A DNA stretch of 64,000 nt from Paractinoplanes tereljensis (GCF_016862435.1 NZ_BOMY01000022.1:310001-374000), one strand, 5' to 3'; positions 53,064-62,506 are shown, numbered from the stretch's first letter. Notes: generated by a model not told the origin, from the letters alone. Made by a program: numbers and translations.

Positions 53064-53915
53064 CTACGGCTTGTAGTTTTTGGGCATTTTGTAGATTTTG
53101 ACCCAGTCAATGTCCATGACCACTTTGTCGGGGGTCGCGTCATTACGGCAGGGAATGAACTTGCGACAGCCCTGATCGAGCTGGATCGCCAGGTTCATCA
53201 CCGATTCGTCGGGAAGTCCGGACTTCAGATCGCTCGGCACGGCGTTGAAGACCTGCTTGCCGTCCAGGTAATAGGTGATCCGGTCGGGCAGCCAGTCTGC
53301 CGAGATGGTGTGGAACTTGGTGAAGTCGCCCTGGTAGCTGTCGATGCCCACGGTCTCGTTGTCCTTGCCGTGGTGCACGTAGCCGCTGGCGGTCTGCCGG
53401 GTCGGGTTGTTGATCTCGATGAAGTCGATCTCGCCGGCCTCGGGCCAGTCGTCGTTGTTCTTGGGCCACATCAAAATCGCCACCGCGTAGCCGGCCCCGG
53501 CATCCACCCGGAAGCGGATCTCGAAATGCCCGTACTTGTAGTCCTTGAGGTACATCACGCCGGCGCCGAGGTCGGTGCCGTAATTCGGGTCGACGCCTCC
53601 GGTGAGGTGCAGCAGGCCGTCGGAGACCGAGATGTGGTTACGGCTGCGGGGCGACTTCTTGGCGTCCGGAGTGTGGTAGCGGGCCCAGCGGCTGGAGAGC
53701 GGCCCGTTGAAGTTCTCCTCCATGATCGGGTCGCCCCACTTCACGGTCTTCACCGGTTTCGCGGTGCTGGCCGGACTCTTCGCCCCCGAGGCGGTGACGC
53801 CACTGGGGGTGACGAAGGTGGGCTCGGCCGCGTCGGTGGCCGCGTCCGGACCGCACGCCGCGAGCGCGCCGACGAGAGCGAGGCCCGCACCGATGGCGGC
53901 TAACCGCTTGAGCAA
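53064..53915 (-). CDS. GH16 lipoprotein (copy 2)
   Basis: Paralogue of copy 1, 283 residues. Lipobox ALAAC, a shorter linker, then GH16 with EIDFIEI, YKYGHFEIRFRVDAGAGYAVAILMWP and a C-terminal DKVVMDIDWVKIY that is nearly identical between copies. Same TTG start with GGAGGGG and a similar upstream leader. Codons are less uniformly GC-rich than in copy 1. It lies about 155 bp upstream of copy 1 on the same strand; co-transcription is possible. Substrate unknown. Confidence 0.86.
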   Translation of the reverse strand: MLKRLAAIGAGLALVGALAACGPDAATDAAEPTFVTPSGVTASGAKSPASTAKPVKTVKWGDPIMEENFNGPLSSRWARYHTPDAKKSPRSRNHISVSDGLLHLTGGVDPNYGTDLGAGVMYLKDYKYGHFEIRFRVDAGAGYAVAILMWPKNNDDWPEAGEIDFIEINNPTRQTASGYVHHGKDNETVGIDSYQGDFTKFHTISADWLPDRITYYLDGKQVFNAVPSDLKSGLPDESVMNLAIQLDQGCRKFIPCRNDATPDKVVMDIDWVKIYKMPKNYKP

Positions 53916-54094
53916 AACCCCTCCAGGCAGACGAACACCGGCCGGCAGGCGGCGCGATCGAGTGACCGCGCACATCTTGCCATCTTTGGAGTGAACGCCG
54001 GGAACCGCGAGGGTTGATCAGCTTCAAGATTGCGGCCATTCGGCCTACTTCCGACAAACAGCCTGACCAGGGCACACAATAGGCAACTCAGTGA

Positions 54095-56149
54095 TCACGC
54101 AGAGGCGTGGTTCGATTCGTCGGAAGTCAAGTCACCGAACGCGGGAACGACCGGGATGCCGGGCGCCGGGTGGCCGCCGGGAGTCTCGCCGCGGGCCACC
54201 GCGCCGGGGGCGGTGCTGCGGTCGATGCCGGCCGCGGCGTACGCGTCGTCCTCGTCCAGGGTCTCGCTCTCCAGCAGCTTGTGGGCCAGCTGGTTGAGCT
54301 GGGGCCGGTGCTGCTGCAGCAGGCGCAGGGCGTCGGCGTAGCACTCGTCGACGATCTTGCGGACCTCGGCATCGACCAGCTCCTTGGTCGCCGGGGCGAC
54401 ACCGTCGAGGCCGAGCGGTGATTCCTGCCCGGGCGGCGGCAGCACGGTGACCGGGCCGATCGCCTCGGACATGCCCCACCGGCCGACCATCTGGCGGGCG
54501 ATGTTGCTGACCTGGTCGAGGTCGGACTCGGCTCCGGTGGTCATGTCGCCGTAGACGACCTCCTCGGCGGCCCGGCCGCCGAGCGCGCCGATGATGCGGC
54601 CGCGCAGGTACTTCGCCGAGTAGCCGTAGCGGTCGGCCGACGGGCTCTGGAACGTGACGCCGAGGGCCTGGCCGCGCGGGATGATCGAGATCTTGCGGAC
54701 CGGGTCGGCGCCGGGGGTGAGCATGCCGAGCAGGGCGTGCCCCGACTCGTGGAACGCGGTGCGCTCCTTCTCCTCGGTGGTGAGCATGATGCCCCGGACC
54801 GTGCCCAGCATGATCTTTTCCAGGGCGTCGGTAAAGTCGGGCGTCTGCACCTGGTCGTGGCCACGCCGGGCGGCGAGCAGGGCCGCCTCGTTGACCAGGT
54901 TTTTCAGGTCGGCGCCGACCATGCCGGGGGTGGACGAGGCGAGGGCGTCGAGGTCGACGCCCTCGGCGACCGGGACACCCCGGGTGTGCACGGCCAGGAT
55001 GGCGCGCCGGCCGGCCAGGTCGGGTGGGCTGACGGTGACCCGGCGGTCGAACCGGCCGGGCCGCAGCAGCGCCGAGTCGAGGATCTCGGCGCGGTTGGTG
55101 GCGGCCAGCACCACGACACCCTCGCTGCCGGTGAAGCCGTCCATCTCGGTGAGGATCTGGTTGAGCGTCTGCTCGCGCTCGTCGTTGCCGCCGAGCGACT
55201 GGGAGCCGCCGCGGGCCCGGCCGATCGCGTCGAGCTCGTCGATGAAGATGATCGACGGGGCGACCTTCTTGGCCTGGTCGAACAGGTCGCGGACCCGGGA
55301 GGCGCCGACGCCCACGATCATCTCGATGAACTCGGAGGCCGAGATCGAGAAGAACGGCACCTGGGCCTCGCCGGCGACCGCGCGGGCCAGCAGCGTCTTG
55401 CCGGTGCCGGGCGGGCCGGACAGCAGCACGCCGTGCGGGATCTGGGCGCCGAGCTTGCGGTATTTCTCGGGCTCGCGCAGGAAGTCGACGATCTCGGTGA
55501 CCTCCTGCTCGACCTCCTCGATGCCGGCCACGTCGGCGAACGTGGTGCGCGGGCCGGACTCGGGCTGGTAGAGCTTGGCCCGGGAGCGGCCGAAGCCACC
55601 GAGGCCACCGCCCCCGCCGCCCAGACCGGCCGCGGCCCGCCGGCTGAACCAGACGAGCAGGCCGACCAGAAGCAGGGTGGGGCCGAAGCCGACCAGGATC
55701 TGCTGCCACACCGGCGCCGACTTGTCGGGTGAGTTGGCATTGACCGGGACGTTGGTGGCCTGCAGCTTCGCGAACAGGTCATCGTCGGCGAAAGACGGAC
55801 GCTGGGTGGTGAACCGGTCGACGTCTTCGGCCTTGGTCTCGCCGGACGGCGTGTAGGACGCCTTCTTGGTGAACTCGCCCTCGATGGTGTCGCCGGTCGA
55901 GGTGATCTCCTTGACGTTGGCCGACTGCACCTGGGTCAGGAAGAACGTGTACGACACCGAGGTGCGCTCGGGCGGCGACAGCAGGAACGACGAGATGATC
56001 CAGTTGATCGCCAGCAGCACCACCAGCATCCAGCCGAAACGCATCCACGCGGGCCTGGGCTTCTTGGGGCCGTCGGGCTCGGTGGCGGGTGGCGCTCCCT
56101 CGACCCGCCAGGGGTGGCGGGCGGGCGGTTTCGGCGCATCGGCGGGCAT
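54095..56149 (-). CDS. ftsH: ATP-dependent zinc metalloprotease FtsH
   Basis: Membrane AAA protease of 684 residues that degrades membrane and some soluble proteins as a hexamer. Two membrane helices (about 40-58 and 150-170) flank the small extracytoplasmic domain; a Gly-rich linker leads to AAA with Walker A GPPGTGKT, Walker B IIFIDELDAIG and SRH RPGRFDRR; the protease has HESGH. The ATG at 56149 is preferred to a TTG two codons upstream. Actinobacteria often have more than one FtsH; the usual hpt/folE neighbours are absent here, so this may be an extra copy. Confidence 0.95.
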   Translation of the reverse strand: MPADAPKPPARHPWRVEGAPPATEPDGPKKPRPAWMRFGWMLVVLLAINWIISSFLLSPPERTSVSYTFFLTQVQSANVKEITSTGDTIEGEFTKKASYTPSGETKAEDVDRFTTQRPSFADDDLFAKLQATNVPVNANSPDKSAPVWQQILVGFGPTLLLVGLLVWFSRRAAAGLGGGGGGLGGFGRSRAKLYQPESGPRTTFADVAGIEEVEQEVTEIVDFLREPEKYRKLGAQIPHGVLLSGPPGTGKTLLARAVAGEAQVPFFSISASEFIEMIVGVGASRVRDLFDQAKKVAPSIIFIDELDAIGRARGGSQSLGGNDEREQTLNQILTEMDGFTGSEGVVVLAATNRAEILDSALLRPGRFDRRVTVSPPDLAGRRAILAVHTRGVPVAEGVDLDALASSTPGMVGADLKNLVNEAALLAARRGHDQVQTPDFTDALEKIMLGTVRGIMLTTEEKERTAFHESGHALLGMLTPGADPVRKISIIPRGQALGVTFQSPSADRYGYSAKYLRGRIIGALGGRAAEEVVYGDMTTGAESDLDQVSNIARQMVGRWGMSEAIGPVTVLPPPGQESPLGLDGVAPATKELVDAEVRKIVDECYADALRLLQQHRPQLNQLAHKLLESETLDEDDAYAAAGIDRSTAPGAVARGETPGGHPAPGIPVVPAFGDLTSDESNHASA

Positions 56150-56254
56150 GAGCAAAACGTACCGCTCGGATGTGACAGGAATACACGTGCGTAAGCAAGA
56201 TCTCCGGGCACCCCACCACCGTTGGGGGCACCCGGAGATCCGATCAGGTTGTCG

Positions 56255-57415
56255 CTACTTCACGACGGTGCAGGTCTTGAGACCCTCGGCGTTCAGGTTC
56301 GGCTTGGCGGCGTTGCGGCCGATCGCCGTCTCGATCCGGTTGATCGTCGAGTTCCGCTTGTCGGCCAGCGGGCCGAGGATCGCGTTCTGCACGAAGTTGA
56401 TGCCGCCCTGCCCGACCGTGCTCTCCAGGCGCTTCTGCGACTCGGCGATCTGGGTGTCGAGCAGGTCGAGGTTGCGCTGCACCTCGGCGGCGGCCTGAGC
56501 CGGGATCGCCACGTTGATGTTCACGGCCGGGCAGCTGATCTTGCCAGCCGACGCGGCGACGGCCGCGGCGTCCTGGACCTGGACCCCGGTGCCCTGTGCG
56601 GCACCGGCGCTGTTGCTGACCGTGCAGGTCTTGAGACCCTCGGCGTTCAGGTTCGGCTTGGTGGACTGGCGGCCGATCGCGGTCTCGATCCGGTTGATCG
56701 TGGCGAACCGCTTGTCCGCCAGCGGGCCGAGGATCGCGTTCTGCACGAAGTTGATGCCACCCTGCCCGACCGAGCCCTCGAGCCGCTTCTGCGCCTCGGT
56801 GATCTGGGTGTTGAGCAGTTCGAGGTTGCGCTGCACCTCGGCGGCGGCCGACGCCGGCACCGCGACGTTCACGTTGACCTGCGGGCAGCTGATGTTGCCG
56901 ACGCCGGCGGCCGCGTTGCCCGAGCCGGCGGCGGCACCGTTGCCGGCGGCCGCGGTGGACGGCACCGCGGTGGGCTGCGCGGCGGACGTGCCGCCGTTCT
57001 GGTTCAGCGTGCAGGTCTTGAGGCCCTCGGCGTTCAGGTCCGGCTTCGCGGCGTTACGCCCGATCGCCGTTTCCATCCGGTTGATGGTGGCGAATCGCTT
57101 GTCGGCCAGCGGGCCGAGGATCGCGTTCTGGATGAACTGGGGGCCACCCTGGCCGACGGTGTTCTTCAGCCGGGTGTTGGCCTCGTTGATCTGGGTGTTG
57201 AGCAGTTGGAGGTTGCTCTGCACCTCGGCCTGCGCCTGAGCCGGTACCGCAACGCCGATCTTGACGGCGGGACAGTTGACCGTCGGGACCGCCTCGGCGG
57301 CGGAGGCGACGCCGAGACCGACGCCCACGATGGCGAGCGCAACCCCGGCCACGGCACCGATCTGCCAGCGGCGCGCGTTACTGGTGGGTTTCTTGTACGA
57401 CCGGGACCTGTACAT
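56255..57415 (-). CDS. Secreted protein of three Cys-bracketed 88-residue modules
   Basis: Protein of 386 residues from no family I recognise. An N-terminal basic stretch and membrane helix/signal (about 19-41, ending ASAAEA) precede three homologous modules at 48-135, 177-264 and 295-382. Each begins with Cys (CPAV or CPQV), ends with LKTC, and has its two cysteines exactly 87 residues apart, suggesting one disulfide per module. A shared core reads VGQGG--F-QNAILGPLADKR. Ala/Gly/Pro-rich linkers join the modules. The predicted modules are helical. The ATG at 57415 has GCAGGA six bases upstream. A CebR-like operator lies 53 bp upstream, hinting at control by cellobiose. Confidence 0.75.
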   Translation of the reverse strand: MYRSRSYKKPTSNARRWQIGAVAGVALAIVGVGLGVASAAEAVPTVNCPAVKIGVAVPAQAQAEVQSNLQLLNTQINEANTRLKNTVGQGGPQFIQNAILGPLADKRFATINRMETAIGRNAAKPDLNAEGLKTCTLNQNGGTSAAQPTAVPSTAAAGNGAAAGSGNAAAGVGNISCPQVNVNVAVPASAAAEVQRNLELLNTQITEAQKRLEGSVGQGGINFVQNAILGPLADKRFATINRIETAIGRQSTKPNLNAEGLKTCTVSNSAGAAQGTGVQVQDAAAVAASAGKISCPAVNINVAIPAQAAAEVQRNLDLLDTQIAESQKRLESTVGQGGINFVQNAILGPLADKRNSTINRIETAIGRNAAKPNLNAEGLKTCTVVK

Positions 57416-57467
57416 TGGATCCTGCGCCTTCCGGTAAGCCTGACCAATTCGCTTCGGCTGGCTATAC

Positions 57468-57481
57468 GGGAGCGCTCCCAC
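57468..57481. promoter_or_regulatory. CebR-like operator
   Basis: CGGGAGCGCTCCCA matches 13 of 14 positions of the CebR box TGGGAGCGCTCCCA known from Streptomyces cellulose regulons; the inner 12 bp are a perfect palindrome. It lies 53 bp upstream of the three-module secreted protein gene. Confidence 0.6.
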
Positions 57482-57531
57482 GGGCGGATCAACGCTTAAG
57501 AATTATTTTATCTGCGCAGGTTGTTACCGGT

Positions 57532-58779
57532 TTACTTGACATCCCCCAAGATCGCGTCCAACCAGGGGTTTCGGAAGGTTCCGGTCGGGTCGTAACGGCG
57601 TACAAGATCTTGAAAATCGCCGAACCGCTCGTAATCCGCGGCCAGCACCGCCGCCGGGGTGGTGAAGACCTTGCCCCAGTGCGGGCGCGGGTGCAGCGGC
57701 GCCAGCCGCTCCTCGATCTCGGCCACCACCGGCAGCACCGCGTCGGTGTCGGCGATCCAGGTGAAGTGCAGCGCCACGCTGGCCCGGTGGTAATTCGGGC
57801 TCAGCCACAGCTCGTCGGCCGCGACCGCGCGGATCTCACACACCTGCAGCACCGCGGCGACCCGCTCGCGGATCGAGGCGACCGCGTCGATCGCGGCCAG
57901 CGCGTCGGTGGCCGCCACGTGCCACTCCGACTGCAGCTCGGCACCGGCGCTCGGGGTGAACTCCATCCGGAAGTGCGGCAGCCGGGTGTGCCAGGCGCCC
58001 GGCTCGCCGGACTGGTCGGTGCTGTTGGCCGGCGGCATGCCGGGCACCGGGTGCCGCGGACCGTCCGCCCGGCGTGCGCCGTACCAGTCGCCCTCCAGCA
58101 GTGAGGCGCGCTTCAGCCAGCCCATGTTGGCGTCGAGCCCGGTCCAGTCGGTGAACAGGCTGACGCTGTAGCCGTCGGCCAGCATCTCGGCCAGGCTGCT
58201 CTCGATCGAGGCGCGCGGCACCGCGTCGTACACGTATTGCCGCAGTTCGAAGGCCTCGACCACGTCGAGAGTCAGCGCCGTGACGATGCCCGGCGCGCCC
58301 AGCCCGACGACCGCACCCAGCAGGTCGGGGTCGTCGCGGGTCAGGGTGACCGACCGGCCGGTGCCGTCGATCAGTTCGAGCGAGGAGACCGCGGTGGCCA
58401 GGTTGGCGTTGCGCACCCCGGAGCCGTGGGTGGCGGTGGCGACCGCGCCGGCCACCGAGATGTGCGGCAGCGACGCCATGTTCCGCAGGGCCAGGCCCTC
58501 CTCGGACAGCCGGACCGCAAGTTCGCCGTAGCGGATGCCGCCGTCGACCCGGACCGACCGGCGGTCGGCCGAGATCTCCACGATTCGCGGCAGATCGGCC
58601 AGCGAGATCAGATCGCCGTCGGTGTCGGCCATCCGGTTGAAGGAGTGCCCGCTGCCCAGAACGCGCAACGGTCCACCCGCCACGACCAGATCCCGGACCT
58701 GTTCGACATGGTGCGGCCGGTGCAACTGCCTTGCACCGAAGACGATGTTGCCGGCCCAGTTGGTTACGCGCTCGCTCAT
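57532..58779 (-). CDS. aldO: Alditol oxidase (FAD-linked, AldO type)
   Basis: Soluble flavoprotein of 415 residues that oxidises sugar alcohols such as xylitol or sorbitol at C1 with O2, giving H2O2 (family role). The FAD attachment block VLGSGHSFN contains His45, the equivalent of covalently flavinylated His46 of Streptomyces AldO. Also present are NMASLPHISVAGAVAT-THGSG, EFTPSAGAELQSEW, CEIRAVAADELWLSP, and the C-terminal RPHWGKVFT with substrate-binding His/Lys. Similarity to AldO runs end to end, favouring it over arabinonolactone oxidase. Divergent from the subtilase gene. Confidence 0.88.
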   Translation of the reverse strand: MSERVTNWAGNIVFGARQLHRPHHVEQVRDLVVAGGPLRVLGSGHSFNRMADTDGDLISLADLPRIVEISADRRSVRVDGGIRYGELAVRLSEEGLALRNMASLPHISVAGAVATATHGSGVRNANLATAVSSLELIDGTGRSVTLTRDDPDLLGAVVGLGAPGIVTALTLDVVEAFELRQYVYDAVPRASIESSLAEMLADGYSVSLFTDWTGLDANMGWLKRASLLEGDWYGARRADGPRHPVPGMPPANSTDQSGEPGAWHTRLPHFRMEFTPSAGAELQSEWHVAATDALAAIDAVASIRERVAAVLQVCEIRAVAADELWLSPNYHRASVALHFTWIADTDAVLPVVAEIEERLAPLHPRPHWGKVFTTPAAVLAADYERFGDFQDLVRRYDPTGTFRNPWLDAILGDVK

Positions 58780-58819
58780 CGCCCCAGCTTAGGACGTTGG
58801 CAAAAGATCTTGGATAGCG

Positions 58820-58845
58820 CGCGGGACAACCGATTCTGTCCCGCG
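58820..58845 (+). promoter_or_regulatory. Leader hairpin abutting the subtilase ribosome site
   Basis: Perfect 9-bp arms CGCGGGACA / TGTCCCGCG with an 8-nt loop. The 3' arm ends at the GAGGTG that precedes the TTG start. It could limit translation as an RNA hairpin or be a DNA operator. Confidence 0.5.
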
Positions 58846-58857
58846 AGGTGATCTGAC

Positions 58858-61653
58858 TTGAGGTATCGACTTCCGGCCGCAACCGCAGCGGTCATCGCCG
58901 CGGCAACGCTCGGCGTATCCGTAACCGCAACGCCGGTCTTCGCGGCGGCCACGAGCACGACTCCGTCCCAGCTGATCGTCGGTCTGCGCTCGGCGTCGAC
59001 CGCGGCCGCGACCGTCCGGAAGCTCGACGCCGACCCGGACGTCAAGGTGCTGTCCAGCGACGCGTCGGCCGAGCTCTCCGCCGTGACCGTGGCCGTGCCG
59101 GCCGCGGACCGGGCGGACGCGGTGGCCACGCTCAAGGCCGACCCGAACGTCGCCTACGTGGAGACGAACGCGGTCGCTTCGGCGGACGACGTCACGCCGG
59201 ACGACGCCTTCTACGCGCGGCAGTGGGGTCTGGCGACCAGCAAGACGCCGGCCGCCTGGGACGTCACCACCGGCGACGCCGTGGTGGTAGCCGTGGTCGA
59301 CACCGGGGTCAACGAGGTCAGTGAGATCGCCGGCCGGGTGCTGCCCGGCTACGACTTCGTCAACGACGACAGCGACCCGAGCGACGACGCCGGGCACGGT
59401 ACGGCGGTGGCCACCGTGGCCGCGGCGGCCGGCAACAACGGTGCCGCCATGGTCGGCGTCTGCTGGCAGTGCCGGATCCTGCCGGTCAAGGTGCTGGGCG
59501 CGGACGGCACGGGCACCTACGACAACATCGCGAAGGGCATCACGTACGCCGTCGACAACGGCGCCGACGTGATCAACCTGTCGCTCGGCGGTGCGGAGAG
59601 CAGCCAACTGCTCGACTCGGCCGTCCAGTACGCCTACGCGCACAACGTCGTCGTGGTCGCCTCGGCCGGTAACGACAGCAAGACCACCCGCACCTACCCG
59701 GCCGCCAGCATCCCGGCGATCGCGGTGGCCGGCTCGACCCAGGGCGACGGCCGGTACTCCTGGTCGAACTACAACGCGACGGCCGACCAGTGGGTCGACC
59801 TGGCCGCGCCGGGCAGCAACATCGCCCAGTCGGCAAGCGGTGGCAACTTCACCATGTTCGAGGGCACCAGTTCGGCCGCCCCGCTCGTCGCGGGCGCCGC
59901 CGGTCTGGTGCTGTCGGCCAAGCCGGACGCCACCGCCGACCAGGTCCGCGACGCGCTGGAGAACTCCGGCGACAGCATCGGCACCTGGGTCGCCAAGGGC
60001 CGTCTCAACGTCGGCCGGGCCGTCCAGCAGATCACCGCGAGCCCGGCGCTCAGCATCTCGGAGATCGCCACGTCGCCGGTCTCCCCGGCCCGCGGCAAGG
60101 TCACCGTGACCCCGACGGTCGCCTCCACCGCCGGCGGCATCAAGACGGTGAAGATGACCGTGACCCAGCCGAACGGCAAGACGATCGCGACCACCGCCAC
60201 CAAGGCGCCGTTCTCGATGGTCTACAACAGCACCGGGATCACCGGCGCGGTGGCCATCTCGATCACCGCCACCGACACCGCCGGCAACAGCACCACCGCC
60301 GGCACCGTGCTGAACGTGGACAACACCGCCCCCTCGGCGGCGCTCACCCTCTCCTCGTTCGTCACCGGCCCCACCGCGGTGACCCTGGCCAACCCGTCCG
60401 ACGACATCGCGGAGATGGACGTCTACGTCAAGAACGTCCTGGTCGGTACGGTCACCTCCGCGCCGTGGACGTACGACTGGGACACCAGCGGGCTGGCCGG
60501 CACCATCCCGGTCAAGGTCTCGGTGACCGATCTGGCCGGCAACAGCAGCACCACCACGAAGAACGTGGGCGTCGACAACGCCGGACCGAAGCTGGCCTGG
60601 GGCGGCCCGACCGTCGCGACCAAGTCGGCGTTGCGCGGTACGGTCGAGGTCAAGGCCACCGCCACCGACACCGCCGGGGTCGCCTCGGTCGAGGTGCTCG
60701 ACGCCGCCGGCAACGTGCTCGGCGCCGACACCACGACGCCGTACGTCATCCCGGTCGACGGCAGCTCGTTCAGCGGGGACACCACGCTGACCCTGCGCGC
60801 CACCGACAAGCTCGGCCAGATCACCACGGTGGACAAGACGGTGCTGTTCGACAACACCGCCCCGGTCGTCGGCGACATCGCCGCGAGCGCGGCCCGCGGC
60901 AACCTCGTCCTCACCCCGGACGTCACCGACGACACCGGCCTGCGCAGCGTGAAGATGGCGCTGACCCTGCCGAGCGGCAAGACCGTCACGATCAGCAGCC
61001 CCACCACGGCGCCGTACGCGGCCAAGTGGGGCAGCGCCGGCATCACCGGCACCGTGTCGGCGGCGATCACCGCGACCGACTGGGCCGGCAACGTCACCAC
61101 GGCGACCAGCACGTTCGTGGTCGACAACACGGCGCCGTCGGCGGCCTGGACGCTGCCGAGCGCGTACGCCAACGGCATCGTGCCGATCGCGCTGACCACC
61201 GCGTCGGACGACACCGCGACGATGGACGTTCTGGTCAAGGGCAAGTCGATCGCCCAGCTCACCTCGGCCCCGTGGTCGATCGACTGGGACACGACCGGTC
61301 TGTCCGGCGCCTTCGCGGTGGCGGTCAAGACGACCGACGCGGCCGGCAACACGACGACCGTCAACAAGACGATCAACGTGGACTACGCCGGCCCGAAGGT
61401 GACGGTCTTCACCGTCAAGTTCCCGGCCGCGGCCGCCACCCAGATCCGGACGAGCGTCACCGACCCGGCCGGCGTCGAGTCGCTGGAACTGCTCGACGCC
61501 GCCGGGCAGAGCCTGGCGACCAGCACCACCAGCCCCTACACGCTGACCGTCGACACCTCGGCGATGAGCAAGGGCGCCGCCACCTGGACGCTGAAGGCGA
61601 CCGACAAGCTCGGCAACGTCAGCACCACCACCAAGGTGGTCACGGTTTCCTGA
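58858..61653 (+). CDS. Secreted subtilisin-like serine protease with Ig-like repeats
   Basis: Extracellular S8 protease of 931 residues. Signal peptide to about residue 31 (VFAAA), inhibitor I9-type propeptide to about 108, then the catalytic domain with Asp148 (VVDTGVN), His180 (GHGTAVA), oxyanion Asn272 (SAGND) and Ser338 (GTSSAAP). From about 400 to the end are six Ig-like domains, each ending near VDN-(T/A)-(A/G)P. They fall into two copies of a three-domain block, so the tail grew by block duplication. The start is TTG after GAGGTG. The last 14 bp overlap the convergent isomerase gene. Confidence 0.92.
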   Translation: MRYRLPAATAAVIAAATLGVSVTATPVFAAATSTTPSQLIVGLRSASTAAATVRKLDADPDVKVLSSDASAELSAVTVAVPAADRADAVATLKADPNVAYVETNAVASADDVTPDDAFYARQWGLATSKTPAAWDVTTGDAVVVAVVDTGVNEVSEIAGRVLPGYDFVNDDSDPSDDAGHGTAVATVAAAAGNNGAAMVGVCWQCRILPVKVLGADGTGTYDNIAKGITYAVDNGADVINLSLGGAESSQLLDSAVQYAYAHNVVVVASAGNDSKTTRTYPAASIPAIAVAGSTQGDGRYSWSNYNATADQWVDLAAPGSNIAQSASGGNFTMFEGTSSAAPLVAGAAGLVLSAKPDATADQVRDALENSGDSIGTWVAKGRLNVGRAVQQITASPALSISEIATSPVSPARGKVTVTPTVASTAGGIKTVKMTVTQPNGKTIATTATKAPFSMVYNSTGITGAVAISITATDTAGNSTTAGTVLNVDNTAPSAALTLSSFVTGPTAVTLANPSDDIAEMDVYVKNVLVGTVTSAPWTYDWDTSGLAGTIPVKVSVTDLAGNSSTTTKNVGVDNAGPKLAWGGPTVATKSALRGTVEVKATATDTAGVASVEVLDAAGNVLGADTTTPYVIPVDGSSFSGDTTLTLRATDKLGQITTVDKTVLFDNTAPVVGDIAASAARGNLVLTPDVTDDTGLRSVKMALTLPSGKTVTISSPTTAPYAAKWGSAGITGTVSAAITATDWAGNVTTATSTFVVDNTAPSAAWTLPSAYANGIVPIALTTASDDTATMDVLVKGKSIAQLTSAPWSIDWDTTGLSGAFAVAVKTTDAAGNTTTVNKTINVDYAGPKVTVFTVKFPAAAATQIRTSVTDPAGVESLELLDAAGQSLATSTTSPYTLTVDTSAMSKGAATWTLKATDKLGNVSTTTKVVTVS

Positions 61654-62506
61654 AGTGCTTCTCCACATATTGATTGACCAGTGACAGGTTGGAGCGGGCC
61701 GATTCCTCGGCCCGCTCTTCCCATGCGAAGACACAGACCGTGGCGATGCCGTCGAACCCGACCTCGGCCAAGGTCGCGAAGAACAGGTCCCAGTCGACCT
61801 CGCCCTGCCCGATGTCGAGGTGCTGGTGGACCCGGGCGGTCGAGCCGGGCGGATTCACGATGTACCGCAGGCCGGACGACCCGCGATGGTCGAACGAATC
61901 GGCCAGGTGCAGCTGGGTCAGCAGCGGGCCGGCGTGCTTCAGCACGGCGGCGAGGTCGCCGCCCTGGTGGAAGGTGTGCGGCGCGCAGTACAGGAACGAG
62001 ACGTTCGGCGAGTTGATGCCGCGGACCAGGTTGACGCCCGCGATGCCGTCCTCGACGAAGTCGTCCGGGTGCGGTTCGAGAACCAGCCGTACGCCCTCCC
62101 GCTCGAAGATCGGCAGCAGCTCCTCCATCGAACGCCAGAACTGCGCCTCGCTCTCGCCGGGTTGCGACGGGCGGCCGTTGAACTCGGAGTTCATCACGTC
62201 CACGCCGAGGTCCACGGTGATCTCGATGGCTCGCTTCCAATAGCGCACGGCCGCCTGCCGGGCGTCCTCGTCCGGCCCCGACCAGCGATAGAGCGGCAGC
62301 ACCGAGGAGACCGAGACGCCGGCGGTGGCCAGGGCCCGCTTGAACGCGGCCACGCCGGCGTCGTCGATCCGCGGATGCAGGAAGAACGGCAGGAAGTCGT
62401 CCCGCGGCGACATCTCGATGTACTGATAGCCGAGGTCGGCCACCACCCCGGGCAGCGAGAGCAGCGGCACTGTCCGGAGCATGTAGGGGTCCAGGGCGAT
62501 CTTCAC
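61640..62506 (-). CDS. Sugar phosphate isomerase/epimerase (AP endonuclease 2 family)
   Basis: Cytosolic TIM-barrel protein of 288 residues. Metal-ligand regions are visible: YIEMSPRDDFLPFFLHPR, DVMNSEFNGRP, LVLEPHPDDFVEDG, HLADSFDH and HLDIGQGEVDW. The family holds inosose isomerases, hydroxypyruvate isomerases and epimerases. The GTG start overlaps the Gfo/Idh stop as GTGA, so the two are translationally coupled. Together with the Gfo/Idh dehydrogenase this resembles inositol or rare-sugar catabolism. Confidence 0.88.
   Translation of the reverse strand: MKIALDPYMLRTVPLLSLPGVVADLGYQYIEMSPRDDFLPFFLHPRIDDAGVAAFKRALATAGVSVSSVLPLYRWSGPDEDARQAAVRYWKRAIEITVDLGVDVMNSEFNGRPSQPGESEAQFWRSMEELLPIFEREGVRLVLEPHPDDFVEDGIAGVNLVRGINSPNVSFLYCAPHTFHQGGDLAAVLKHAGPLLTQLHLADSFDHRGSSGLRYIVNPPGSTARVHQHLDIGQGEVDWDLFFATLAEVGFDGIATVCVFAWEERAEESARSNLSLVNQYVEKHFRKP

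Noticed and set aside
57520..57540. A third galactan-type operator (TTGTTACCGGTTTACTT)
   Set aside because: Shares only ACCGGT and flanking T/A with the true operators, overlaps the alditol oxidase stop codon, and no promoter is nearby.
58789..61734. 981-codon minus-strand open frame
   Set aside because: Antisense to the subtilase; translation is V/G/R/D low-complexity.
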